From NCBI GenBank assembly GCA_009602725.1, contig WELB01000052.1:609689-643901 (forward strand): a DNA stretch of 34,213 bases. The letters are read 5' to 3'. This stretch comes from Spirogloea muscicola (taxonomy: Eukaryota > Streptophyta > Zygnematophyceae > Spirogloeales > Spirogloeaceae). Positions 1 through 8,682 of the stretch are shown here, one piece after another. A model generated the notes under the pieces. That model was not told the DNA's origin, searched no databases, and worked only from the letters and a program-made list of their open reading frames with translations. The position numbers and the translations under genes were made by a program. Within the stretch, counting starts at the first letter, position 1. Every line of letters starts with the position of its first letter.

Positions 1-19
1 CCCGCCGACCGCAGGGGCG

Positions 20-1192
20 ATGGCCTCGCGGGCCGCCGCCTGCGCGACCCCGGCCTCCCGCCGCGGCCTGGCCTGCCCGTCCTTTGACGGCCTCAGCAGC
101 CGCGTGCTGCCATCCGCCGGCCGGGCCGCGCAGGACGGCAATGCGGAGGCCGGCTGTGCCAGTCGCCGGAGAGGCGACGGCAATGCGGAGTCGCAGCCCG
201 CCGGCGGCCGCCCTGGTGCGGCCGTGGCTGGGCTCAAGGATCTGCGTGACCGCATCGACTCGGTGAAGAACACGAAGAAGATCACGGACGCGATGAAGCT
301 GGTGGCGGCCGCCAAGGTGCGGCGCGCGCAGGAGGCCGTCGTCAACGGCCGGCCGTTCTCTGAGAACCTGGTGAAGGTCCTCTTCAATGTCAACGAGCAG
401 CTGCAGACTGAGGATGTGGAGATCCCGCTGACGGAGGTGCGCCCCGTGAAGAAGGTGGCGGTGGTTGTCGTCACCGGCGATCGCGGCCTGTGCGGCGGCT
501 ACAACAACTTCATCATCAAGAAGGCGGAGCTGCGCATCCGGGAGCTCAAAGCCCTGGGGCTGGACTTCACCATTGTGTCCATAGGCAAGAAGGGCAATAC
601 GTACTTCAAGCGCCGCCCATACATCCCAGTCGACAAGTTCCTGGAGACGGGCAGCGCCCCGACTACCAAGGAGGCACAGGCCGTTGCAGACGAGCTATTC
701 TCGCTCTTTGTCAGCGAGGAGGTGGACAAGGTCGAGCTGCTGTACACCAAGTTTGTGTCGCTGGTGAAGAGCGATCCGGTGATTCACACATTGCTGCCAC
801 TGTCGCCTGCTGGGGAAGTTTGTGATATCAATGGCATCTGCGTCGACGCTGCAGAAGACGAGTTGTTCCGCCTCACCACACGCGAGGGCAAGCTCAGTGT
901 GGAACGGGAGCTCACTCGTACTGACACTCCTGAGTTCCAAGGTGTGCTCACATTTGAGCAGGAGCCAGTCCAAATCCTGGACGCACTGCTGCCCCTTTAC
1001 CTCAACTCACAGATTCTTCGTGCTCTGCAGGAGGCCTTGGCCTCTGAGCTTGCCTCCCGTATGAATGCCATGAACAATGCATCTGACAATGCCAAGGACC
1101 TTGGCCGCAACCTCTCCATCTCATACAACAGGCAGAGGCAAGCCAAAATTACTGGTGAAATCTTAGAGATTGTGGCTGGCTCAACGGCCTAG
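20..1192 (+). CDS. atpC: Chloroplast ATP synthase gamma subunit precursor
   Basis: This gene encodes the central rotor shaft of the chloroplast F1Fo ATP synthase, which couples the thylakoid proton gradient to ATP synthesis. The 390-residue frame opens with about 70 Ala/Arg/Ser-rich residues that look like a plastid transit peptide. The mature protein then begins at LKDLRDRIDSVKNTKKITDAM, a family signature, and the VTGDRGLCGGYNN block follows near residue 155. Residues 268-281 read CDINGICVDAAEDE, the two-cysteine thioredoxin-regulated loop found in chloroplast gamma subunits and absent from mitochondrial and most bacterial ones. The C-terminus carries the conserved LASRMNAMNNASDNA and YNRQRQAKIT segments. 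No intron is needed, unlike most neighbours. A 15-bp direct repeat (134-148 and 176-190) lies within the transit-peptide region. The ATG at 20 is the first in frame but is close to the window edge, so an upstream start cannot be excluded. Confidence 0.97.
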   Translation: MASRAAACATPASRRGLACPSFDGLSSRVLPSAGRAAQDGNAEAGCASRRRGDGNAESQPAGGRPGAAVAGLKDLRDRIDSVKNTKKITDAMKLVAAAKVRRAQEAVVNGRPFSENLVKVLFNVNEQLQTEDVEIPLTEVRPVKKVAVVVVTGDRGLCGGYNNFIIKKAELRIRELKALGLDFTIVSIGKKGNTYFKRRPYIPVDKFLETGSAPTTKEAQAVADELFSLFVSEEVDKVELLYTKFVSLVKSDPVIHTLLPLSPAGEVCDINGICVDAAEDELFRLTTREGKLSVERELTRTDTPEFQGVLTFEQEPVQILDALLPLYLNSQILRALQEALASELASRMNAMNNASDNAKDLGRNLSISYNRQRQAKITGEILEIVAGSTA

Positions 1193-1560
1193 CTCCTACA
1201 TAGTTGGCAACTGGCAGTGCTTGCAGTGTAACGACTCATTCTTTCTTTCTGTCTATCAGTGTTTCTCGCTTCAAAGTCGAGTGGAGGCCTCCTTTGAATA
1301 TTCTATGCATTCTGTGGTCTAGGCCGGCCTGCCAGTGAAGGTTGCCTGTCCATCCAACAATCCCTATGAATTGACTTATAACCAGCCTCTATGCTGTTGT
1401 GACATTCGCTCACTTCACCCCAAGGCCAAGTCATGCAAGCCTAGTGCTCTAGTATCGATCTTACAAGCCCTGAGTATGTTATGCAAGTAGAGTGTTTGAG
1501 AATGGCCTGCCGGCCTCTTTAATGAGGTGAGCAAGAGGAGATGCATTCCAAGGCCAGCTT
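1193..1560. other. Intergenic stretch after atpC
   Basis: This holds the atpC 3' flank and the unresolved upstream part of the next gene model. Reading frames are short and I see no repeat or RNA gene. A first exon for the downstream gene should lie here or within it, but I could not place one. Confidence 0.4.
1227..1231 (+). terminator. Probable TGTAA polyadenylation signal of atpC
   Basis: TGTAA lies 35 bases after the atpC stop codon. Green algae commonly use this pentamer as the polyadenylation signal, placed shortly before the cleavage site. The motif is short and could occur by chance; the position is what makes it plausible. Confidence 0.45.
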
Positions 1561-2237
1561 ATGAGGTAGATCCTCTATCTTTTTGACATTTGAGGTTGAG
1601 TGGCTGATTAGCGTGCAACAACCCCAGGACCAAGCCTTTGGAGCTAAAACAGGCCAGGACCAAGCCTTTGAAGCTGAAACAGGCCAGGACATTGCAGCCC
1701 TGCGACTGCGAGCAGCAAGACAATGGCTGCAAGAGTAGAAAAGCTTATCCGACAGGGGCCATTGCTGTGGAAGGCCATCCCTGGACAAGGGCAAATAGGG
1801 CCAGCAGATGCAAGATGCTCAGGTCAAGCAAGTGGCTACCATGGATGGCTGCCCAGTAAGTCCTGAGCAACAGGCGCCACTCCAATAAGTAGCAGGAGGG
1901 AAGGAGATGCCGCGCCGGATATCAGAAGCAGTAGCCAATGCTCGGCCTGCCCATAAAAGCACAGGAAACTCCTGGATTTGCTGGAGCGAAAAAGAGAGGC
2001 GCATGCGGTAGACCTTATCGGCCAAGAAGCCGGGCTGCTCGCCCTTGACACCGGGCTCCGCTTGCTGCGCAAGCGACTGGAGGGGGCAGAGCCACCGAGC
2101 CTCAATCGCCTGGCGGACGTCAAATGTAAGTGACAGACTCGTCTATGGACTTTTCCACAAACTTGCTCTCCTGAGCGCCTGCAGCCTTGCCGACTGCATG
2201 CCCCGCCTCCTCAGCTGATTGCATCGGGGGTTTTTAG
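1561..2237 (+). CDS. Unidentified helical/coiled-coil protein, partial gene model
   Basis: I do not recognise this protein. Three segments splice together in one frame. The first runs to 1734 and contains two copies of a ten-residue repeat (QDQAFGAKTG, QDQAFEAETG), then ALRLRAARQWLQ. The second, 1965-2125, carries KLLDLLERKREAHAV and then GLRLLRKRLEGAEPPSLNRL. The third, 2185-2237, ends at a TAG. Donors are GTAGAA at 1735 and GTAAGT at 2126; both acceptors end in CAG, and the phases agree at both joins. The composition (many Leu, Arg, Glu and Ala in helical spacing) looks coding rather than random. No start codon was found, so a first exon is missing or the gene is decayed. The terminal Cys-rich tail is only as good as the last acceptor choice. 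Confidence 0.35.
1624..1683 (+). repeat. 30-bp tandem duplication, in frame
   Basis: Two adjacent 30-base copies (1624-1653, 1654-1683) differ at only two positions, and a partial third copy follows. The unit is a multiple of three, so in the coding reading above it adds ten residues without changing frame. Confidence 0.8.
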
Positions 2238-2368
2238 GGATCTAGGCTGCCACCTTGAGACATCTTACGGACCTAAGAAATGTGCCGCCGAAGATGAGGA
2301 CAAGCATTACTGAAAGGGCTGCTGCGCTGACGATCATGCGAAGGGACAAGGGAGATGGAACCTTGTCG

Positions 2369-2656
2369 TCAGAAAGCACTTGAAGATTGGGGACTTGCGA
2401 GTGGCGCGATTGCGTGCATCAGCCACCGTCCCTCTCTTGAGCTGCTTCGCTTTGATTCTCCTTCATGCTTTGTGGACTGGCATTTAAGAGCCCTCGCGCT
2501 CTTTTGAAGAGCTGCTTCTCCTTTGGAGGCCTTTCTTTCTTGATCTTTAAGATACTCCTTCTGCATTAGCGGCATGGTGCTGAGGAGCTGTCTAACATGA
2601 CGGAGCCTTTCAAGTAACAGGGCCCATTGCAGCAGTCGATTGATCGTTACAAACAC
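2369..2656 (-). other. Open frame of unknown status
   Basis: A 95-codon minus-strand frame reads as a basic, helix-prone sequence (for example LLQWALLLERLRHVRQLL, then KEYLKDQERKASKGEAALQK). It has no ATG at its upstream end, no recognisable domain and no clear splice partners. It could be one exon of an unannotated gene or simply chance. Confidence 0.2.
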
Positions 2657-2821
2657 CCATGGCTTGAACGTCAGCCTGCCTCCATTCTGCCACTGCAGCC
2701 TCTGCCTTGCGCAGTGGGGTTCCTCTTCCTCACCTCATCCTGACTTTCTTTTGCTGTTGCTGAGGGTTAAAAGAAGATTACAGCTCTTCACAGGATCAGC
2801 TTTACTCCAAGTAAGACCGAT

Positions 2822-2840
2822 GGCTGTGAGAGGCCAGCCC
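2822..2840 (-). repeat. Stem-loop repeat, copy 1
   Basis: On the minus strand this reads GGGCTGGCCTCTCACAGCC, preceded by a T-rich tract. GGCTG pairs with CAGCC around an 8-base loop. It belongs to the dispersed family discussed in the findings. Confidence 0.7.
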
Positions 2841-3232
2841 AAACACACAGAACGAATGAACTGAGAGTAGATAGCAGCAACTTTGACAAAAAGTAGTTCC
2901 ATGAGGGGGCGGGTGCTGTCGAACACCCTTTGACCTTGTCCTTACCTCCTGGGCTGGCCTCCGAAGGGGCCGGAAGAGTGACGTGGCCCTGGTTCCCCAG
3001 CCTGCGGCTACGCCTGGTGTAGATGCACTCCGAAGTCCCTCTGTCTGCACTCGGCTTGCTTTCACAAACCCCCCTTCCATTTCAGCAGCCGCGTTTGCAT
3101 TCCTTCCGTATTTCCGCCCTCTGGTTATTTTTAATTACACTTGCTGACTAGAGGTAATTGGGCCTCCATTTGCAAAAGTTACGGAGAGTATCAGGTTTTT
3201 GGCGCCTTCCGACAATTTCAGACTATTTCTTT

Positions 3233-3306
3233 GGGCTGGCCCTCACAGCCATTGCCTTACTTTGGCAGAGATGTTTTTGTCGCTTTTGGGTTTGCCTCTC
3301 ACAGCC
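3233..3306 (+). repeat. Stem-loop repeat, copies 2 and 3 in tandem
   Basis: Copy 2 (3233-3250) has GGCTG pairing with CAGCC. Copy 3 (3288-3306) has decayed on its left arm (GGGTTTG) but keeps CTCTCACAGCCATTGCC. Both are preceded by pyrimidine-rich sequence and followed by ATTGCCTTAC, so the repeated unit is longer than the hairpin, with a spacing of about 55 bases. Confidence 0.7.
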
Positions 3307-3629
3307 ATTGCCTTACATGGGAAGCGCTGTTCCCCTTCTCCTTTCTTCAGCTGCCCGGCTTCAACGCTACCGAGTCGCTTGCCCAAGTAGTCCGCATGCG
3401 ACTATCCATCTCCTTCTGACAATCCCCGGCTCACGGCAATGCACTTGTGGGCAGGTCGCACTCTGGCTGCTACTGACGGGGATTCGTCAGCTTGACTCTT
3501 TTGCAGCTGCAACTTACCCCGACTTGAGGCTGCTGACTCGGGGACTCTGAGCTACCAATTGCTGTAGTATCTTGCATAGCTGTGTGGTTTTAGCGTCTCT
3601 CGGCCCTTTGGACAGTGTCCAATTCTTAT

Positions 3630-3650
3630 GGGCTTGCTTTTCACAGCCCC
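3630..3650 (+). repeat. Stem-loop repeat, copy 4
   Basis: GGGCT pairs with AGCCC around TGCTTTTCAC, preceded by ATTCTTAT. This copy is most like the minus-strand one at 8606. Confidence 0.6.
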
Positions 3651-4148
3651 GCCACCTTTGGAAGAGCTCACTTGCTCATTTTAGTCAGGCCACTGGCTTC
3701 GCAAAGCGAGTCCTTGTGGCTAAGAAGAACGGCGCTCTTCGAAAAGGGGGCGAGTGCAGCCCGAAACAAATGGGCAAGGTCCGAAGGGGCTGGACAGCGC
3801 TGGAACACACGACTAAGCAAGCGCCGGGATGGTCACTTAGTAACCTCCAGCAACCACAAGTCAGAAAGACTTGCCGCCGTAAAGCAGTCCCCTTGACGAA
3901 AGCCAGAGGCTGCAGCTAGAGCACGGCCAGCACGCAGATGCAAGGCGTGGGCCAAGGATCGCCGTGGGAATTTTGACAGGCGCACTTGGATTCTTCCGTG
4001 GCGTTGCTCCGGCTCCCCAAGTTAGCCTGTCAGATTAGATGTGATCACTTGTGGGTACTGATATCTCTTTCCCTACATACACACTGTCACCTTAGCCCCC
4101 ATTTTGCGTAGGGCTTCGTTTCACGTAGCTCCACTTTCCGCTCTTGCC

Positions 4149-4229
4149 TTTTGGCTGAACAGTGTGTTGGCTTAAATTGGCCTCCCTTTCATTCCATGCG
4201 CACAGCGCGCCTCACCCTTTCTCATCGCT
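4149..4229 (+). repeat. GAACAGTG-type dispersed repeat, copy A, upstream of HGPRT
   Basis: This is one of six related segments. The core is GCTGAACAGTG, then TTGGCTT, then TTGGCCTCCCTTTCATT, then CATGCGCAC and GCGCGCCTC. It ends about 46 bases before the HGPRT start codon and points the same way as that gene. The homologous stretch extends left to about 4039, as judged against 24536-24745. Confidence 0.75.
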
Positions 4230-4275
4230 CAGGAGGCTCGACAGACTTGGCCCAACGTGACTCCGCCCGGGTGCC

Positions 4276-5456
4276 ATGGCGCTCTCCGGAGGCGGCGCCG
4301 GCGGCGCGCACGACGAGGACGCGGGCGTGGAGCTGGTGCTGCTGACCGAGGACAGCATCCGCAGCCGCGTGCGGGAGCTCGGGCGCGCTATCTCCGCCGA
4401 CTTCCGCGGCAGGCCGCTGGTCGTCGTGGGCGTGGGTGCCGCGCCCTGCCTGCGCCGCGCCCGTTGCCTGCCCGCCGCCGACTGCATGGGAAAGCGGCGG
4501 CGCTGCGCCGCGGCCCCTCGGGAGGCCCTCGCTGGCAGCGCCGCTGCAGCTGCCCGCCGGCGGCGGGTCTTCCTCTGCAGGTGGCTACGGGCGCCTTCAT
4601 CTTCATGGCCGACTTGGTGCGCTGCATCTCCGTCCCGCTCAAGGTGGATATCATCCGGGCGCGGTCCTACGGTGCGGGCACAACCACCACCGGCCTGGTT
4701 GCCTTGTCGGGCGACCTGAAGGTTGACTTGAAGGACAGCCACGTACTAGTGGTGAGTGCTCCACAGACCTCAATTCTCAATCATCACTGATGCCAGCATC
4801 AGTGGCCTCTGAAGCACAGAGCAGCTCCTCAACTCTGCGCTGTGTACACGGTGCCAATGCTCCATCTTGGCAGCGGGTCTTGATGACTTTCATCCACGCC
4901 CCTGAGGTCATGCTCAGTCTGCTCGCGCTATTAACAAGGCCGTGATTCTTTGTTTCATCCTGGTCAGGTAGAAGACATTCTTGATACAGGAAGGACGTTA
5001 TCTGCGCTGGTCGAGCACCTGACAGGCCTGGGACCAGCGTCTGTTTCGGTTTGTGTCCTTCTGGACAAAGCTGCTCGGCGGGAGGTGGAAATTTCCTTAC
5101 CAGGAGGTGGCGCTCTTTATGTTGGATTTCCTGTGAGTTCCTTTGAGTCCGGATGCACGCAAGTCTTTGTAATGCCAGTGCTTTCTACTAAAGAACTCAC
5201 AGGATCCTGTTCGTGGCTTAGTGCAGCAAATTTTGCAGTCAGCTACAATTTGATAGTCACATTTGTTGCGTAGGGCAACAGTAGGGCACCTTTTAGAAAA
5301 CAACCTGACTTGTGAGCATGTGGATTGCAGTGTCCAGATCAATTTGTAGTCGGATACGGACTAGACTTCAATGAAGGATACCGTTCACTGCCTTATATAG
5401 GAGTGTTGAAGTCTCACTTGTATGATAATTCCTCGCTGGATGTATCAAAACAATAA
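4276..5456 (+). CDS. Hypoxanthine-guanine phosphoribosyltransferase
   Basis: This purine-salvage enzyme transfers phosphoribose from PRPP to hypoxanthine or guanine. I read four exons: 4276-4431, 4581-4751, 4968-5132 and 5331-5456, giving 205 residues, close to the usual size for plant and bacterial HGPRT. The donors are GTGGGT, GTGAGT and GTGAGT, all acceptors end in CAG, and all introns are phase 0. Spliced motifs match the family: [16 protein letters not shown] (pyrophosphate loop), [15 protein letters not shown] (flexible loop), [15 protein letters not shown] (PRPP-binding motif with the catalytic Asp), and [10 protein letters not shown] followed by [20 protein letters not shown]. The start is the first ATG, preceded by the copy A repeat. 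It converges on the membrane-protein gene at 6032. No targeting peptide is evident, so the enzyme is probably cytosolic. Confidence 0.93.
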
Positions 5457-6031
5457 TGTCTATGTGCTCTTGGCGTAAAATGAGCACAGTGAAATTTTCA
5501 GGTTGAAGTAGCCAGTCTTCATTGACTCTGCACGCCTGCATTAGTTGTGGTAGTACTGTGCTTCAAGGCACTGACTGATGGTTTAGTAGATACAGTAGAA
5601 TTTTTTCATTCATAGGGAAGGGAAGCCAAGTCCAGCATTCTGGTCGTTAAGGAGTGTGGGACTGTGGAGTTACTACTGTTCAGCAAAGTATTGTTCAGCA
5701 CCATTATGCTTCCATGATAATTCGAGTCACGATAATTATATGCAGAAAGACTCTTGTGAAGGACATAGAGGACAATTTGACGGCAGCATCCAGAGCACAT
5801 TAAGCAATGTGGACTTACTTGCATGCCTGGCATAGTCAAGAAGTCTGCTCAATGTAGCACACACACAGATTAGGCTGGCGTATGGATTGCTGGTCAAAAG
5901 CAGTAAGCTACGACTTCGCTTTCACAATGTGAATCCTACTTTTTGCATTCCGTGAGGGGAATTTTAATAGTACAGGCGCATGGCGTCCTTCACAAAATTC
6001 TCATGAGCGCTTTTGATATCTACAAAGGGTG
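5457..6031. other. Intergenic region between convergent genes
   Basis: This AT-richer stretch is shared by the 3' flanks of HGPRT and the minus-strand gene. I see no convincing coding frame, RNA gene or repeat. Confidence 0.5.
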
Positions 6032-6640
6032 TCAAAGGCGGCCAGCTGTGGTGGCACGGTCATCCTGCCTCGCCAGCAGCGAGAGCAGGGCAAAGCCGAG
6101 TGTGGACACGACAACGAAATTGAACCTTGTGTACAGTTGCTGGGTGGTACTTGCATAGATATCCCTTGCCATGTGTGTGCCATCCTCAACAAATCTTTGA
6201 AATGTGCCGCTTTTGGTGTGCCGGGACCCGAAAATGTAGGAGGGGATGGACAGTATCACGGCGGTGGTCCAGGTCATAATCATGGAGGGTATGAAGGCCG
6301 CCAGAAAGGCCAGGATGAGGACCCCCGTGAGCTCCGCGCCGATCAGGAGCGCAGCTTCTGTCTGGGCCCATGGCCGATTTGAGGCGGCACGCAGCTGGAG
6401 GTGCTGCCGCATCACCAGCTTTCCGACGCCCGAGAGGGCGCCCAGGCTCACAGCTGTCATCAGGAGCGTGGACGCGATGGTGCAGACCTTGCAGGCGGCG
6501 CTGCTCAACCGGGGCTCGGCGCTCAGCTCCTCTTTGCCGGCGCACGGCGCAGCAATGCCGGCGGCGGAGGTCAGCTTCTTGAGGAGCGGCTCCTGCACGA
6601 GGGAGGACGGCGGAGCCGAAGAGGGCGGGGGCTCTCCCAT
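6032..6640 (-). CDS. Predicted multi-pass membrane protein, unknown function
   Basis: I do not recognise this 202-residue protein. It is a single open exon. The first in-frame ATG is at 6640, and an in-frame stop lies upstream at 6821-6823. After a Pro/Ser-rich N-terminus and a Cys-containing segment, three or four hydrophobic stretches follow. The first is near residues 53-72 (CTIASTLLMTAVSLGALSG). A long hydrophobic pair lies near 95-140 (AALLIGAELTGVLILAFLAA, then IPSMIMTWTTAVILSIPSYI). The last is near 173-190 (FNFVVVSTLGFALLSLL). The C-terminal tail is short and polar. Codon use and the coherent hydrophobic pattern argue that it is real. Location (plastid, ER or other) cannot be judged. 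A GTG-started extension of 45 residues is possible but less likely in a eukaryote. Confidence 0.6.
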   Translation of the reverse strand: MGEPPPSSAPPSSLVQEPLLKKLTSAAGIAAPCAGKEELSAEPRLSSAACKVCTIASTLLMTAVSLGALSGVGKLVMRQHLQLRAASNRPWAQTEAALLIGAELTGVLILAFLAAFIPSMIMTWTTAVILSIPSYIFGSRHTKSGTFQRFVEDGTHMARDIYASTTQQLYTRFNFVVVSTLGFALLSLLARQDDRATTAGRL

Positions 6641-7950
6641 CTCCGGCCGCGTCCCCGCCTGCGCCTGTGCGAGAGCCCAGCCGCGACGAGCAGAGGCAGC
6701 AAGACCACCGTTCGGCCTCACTGTGCGCAGCCGCCGGGACCGCGTCAGCGCGCTCAGAGGCAGCGGCGGCGGCACGACGACGGGGTAGAGCCAAGGTAGC
6801 CGAGGCTCGTCGCGCGGGGCTTAGGCCACGACTGGCGCCGTCGCCTCCGCCGGGAGGTGTGGCTGGGAGGTCTCTGCGGACGAGGGAGGGTGGCCAAGTG
6901 GCGGGTAGAGGATGCGGCTACTGATGTTGAAAGAAGCGGCAGTGGAAGCCAGCCGAGCGGGGGAGCCGGCTAGGAGAAGGACAAGAACGAGGTTGGCGGC
7001 AGTCGACCCGGTTAAGCGGACATCCGGTAAGGAGGGCAAGGCGGTTATCCCGCCTCGCGTCCGTTTGCCCCCCGTTCCACGGTCGTCGCAGCGCGCCGTC
7101 GCTTCGGCCGGTCTGTTCCCGCACGATGAGCAGCTCGTCCAAGAGGGAGAACGCGCGCAGTGCGCATGAAATGAAAGGGAGGCAGATTCAAGCCAATACA
7201 CTGTCAGGCAAATTCTAGTGAAACATGGGTTACATGATACGAAGCCCAGGAGCTGGACGACTCCCTACACAGCCTCGTCGACGAAGCGGGAAGCGGTAGT
7301 TGTGGAACCAAAAAGGAAGGAGAAATGAGCTCGTCCAGGCCAGCCCACAGTGAGAGAACCAGAACAGGGAACGATGACCAAGATCCCCCGCGACGTCAGC
7401 CGCGTGGCCCATGACATGGGGCGCCCGCCGCCTCGTCGAGCGGCGGCGACCGTCAGCGACCGACGGCGCCGCCACACAGTGACCGGCGCTCGCCCGGTTG
7501 CTGGTAAGTGAGGACCCCGCCAACTGGGGGCCTGCGCGGAAACTGCGCTGCTCGTGCGCGGGCCCTTCTCGGCGCCCTTTCGTCTACTGTGGAGGCCCTT
7601 TCAACAAGTACAAAGGCAAGCACATTGACAACTGTACGAGGAAATAGCCGGAGCTCGCTAGCGCTGCCAACTAAGCGAAAGTCGCATTCTGTCATCTAGA
7701 TTTCAATGCCAGCGCCAGCACGGCAAGTTGGTCTCCCTTTCATGGGGCAGTGCAGAACAAAGAAAGCTGCAGCATTACTCCGATTACCACCAATGCGATC
7801 AGCTCCTGCCAGCGGCAGTTGACATCTTTGGCTGTTTGGGTCCTCGTTTCCACACTCTCCTTTAGAATATTGCCAATTTAGGCTACACACGACGTGCAGA
7901 TGTGTTTCCGGCTGAGATGGGCTTGCCAGCCGCATATATTGTCGTTCTTG
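6641..7950. other. GC-rich 5' flank and intergenic DNA
   Basis: This separates two divergent genes. Overlapping GC-rich frames occur on both strands, but none has a start codon with motif or splice support. It contains copy D of the GAACAGTG repeat (7147-7213). A short match to the foldback arms (AAGTACAAAGGCAAGCACAT) lies near 7608-7628. Confidence 0.45.
7147..7213 (-). repeat. GAACAGTG-type dispersed repeat, copy D
   Basis: The minus strand reads TTTGCCTGACAGTG, TATTGGCTTGAAT, CTGCCTCCCTTTCATTTCAT and GCGCACTGCGCGCG, closely matching copies A, B, C and E. It lies about 500 bases upstream of the membrane-protein start at 6640 and shares its orientation. Confidence 0.75.
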
Positions 7951-8495
7951 CGACGACGAGTTTCGGCCTGTTTGCAGCGTGCTCGGGCTAATACTTTGCA
8001 CCAGAAAGCTGGGCGAGCTCTAGTTGGTGGCAGAAGGGCTTCGTACTGCCATCTAGTATTCAGATATCAATTAGCGACCTTTATGTTTTGACCCGTGGTT
8101 ACCGAGCGGGTCAATCTGCTGTAGTTGATGTAAGGTCTTCAGATGTGCTTGCCTTTGTACTTGGCCATTTGGCCTTGATTTGTTTCAAATACAAGAAATT
8201 TTCCTTTCATGGGGTTCGGGGGTTGCGGGCCAGCGGGGCCAGAGAAATTTCGTGTGTTTGAAATAAACGAAGGCCAAATGGCCAAGTACAAAGGCAAGAA
8301 CATCTGAAGACCTTACATCAACTACAGCAGATTGACCCACTCGGTAACCACGGGTCAAAACATAAAGGTCGCTAATTGATATCTGAATACTAGATGGCAG
8401 TACGAAGCCCTTCTGCCACCAACTAGAGCTCGCCCAGCTTTCTGGTGCAAAGTATTAGCCCGAGCACGCTGCAAACAGGCCGAAACTCGTCGTCG
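7951..8495. repeat. Foldback element: 250-bp inverted repeat with 43-bp loop
   Basis: Positions 7951-8201 are the near-perfect reverse complement of 8245-8495. The central and outer parts of the arms differ at only a few positions; most mismatches lie in the inner 40 bases. The loop (about 8202-8244) is GC-rich. A transcript would fold into a roughly 250-bp duplex. There is no transposase gene inside, and I could not see a clear target-site duplication. The inner arm motif TGCTTGCCTTTGTACTTGGC has relatives near 7608 and 17565, and the arms carry a GTGGTTACCGAG segment resembling the tail motif at 25329. Confidence 0.9.
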
Positions 8496-8605
8496 TCGCC
8501 AGGGATCCAGGATACTTAATAACTCCACGAAGTCGCGAAGAGAGTACTGTAGCTCTTCCTGGAGGGAAAATACCTGGAGGCAAATTCGTGTATTTAGGGG
8601 GGCGA

Positions 8606-8625
8606 GGGCTGTGAAAGGCGAGCCC
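8606..8625 (-). repeat. Stem-loop repeat, copy 5
   Basis: The minus strand reads GGGCTCGCCTTTCACAGCCC preceded by ATTCTCTC. It lies 58 bases before the anthranilate synthase start codon, in its probable leader or promoter. Confidence 0.6.
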
Positions 8626-8682
8626 AGAGAGAATGGACAATCAGGGCTGTGACTGACGTAAACGAGGCGTTGCCTCACAGGC

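Larger units (their letters stand above)
2238..4148. other. Repeat-rich intergenic DNA
   Basis: No convincing gene was found in this stretch. It holds four copies of the short stem-loop repeat described separately (near 2822, 3233, 3288 and 3630) and a degenerate copy of the 56-bp tail motif near 3520-3547. A segment at 4039-4140 also appears at 24536-24670. Several open frames here gain similar C-terminal residues only because they read through these repeats. Confidence 0.5.

Noticed and set aside
3158-3550. 130-codon plus-strand frame ending PDLRLLTRGL
   Set aside because: It reads through stem-loop and tail-motif repeats. Other frames ending in DLRLLSRGY (near 20232 and 25358) share the residues only because they share the repeat.
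7230-7699. Minus-strand frames of 70-97 codons
   Set aside because: They start with GTG or TTG rather than ATG in a eukaryotic context and show no domain or splice partner.
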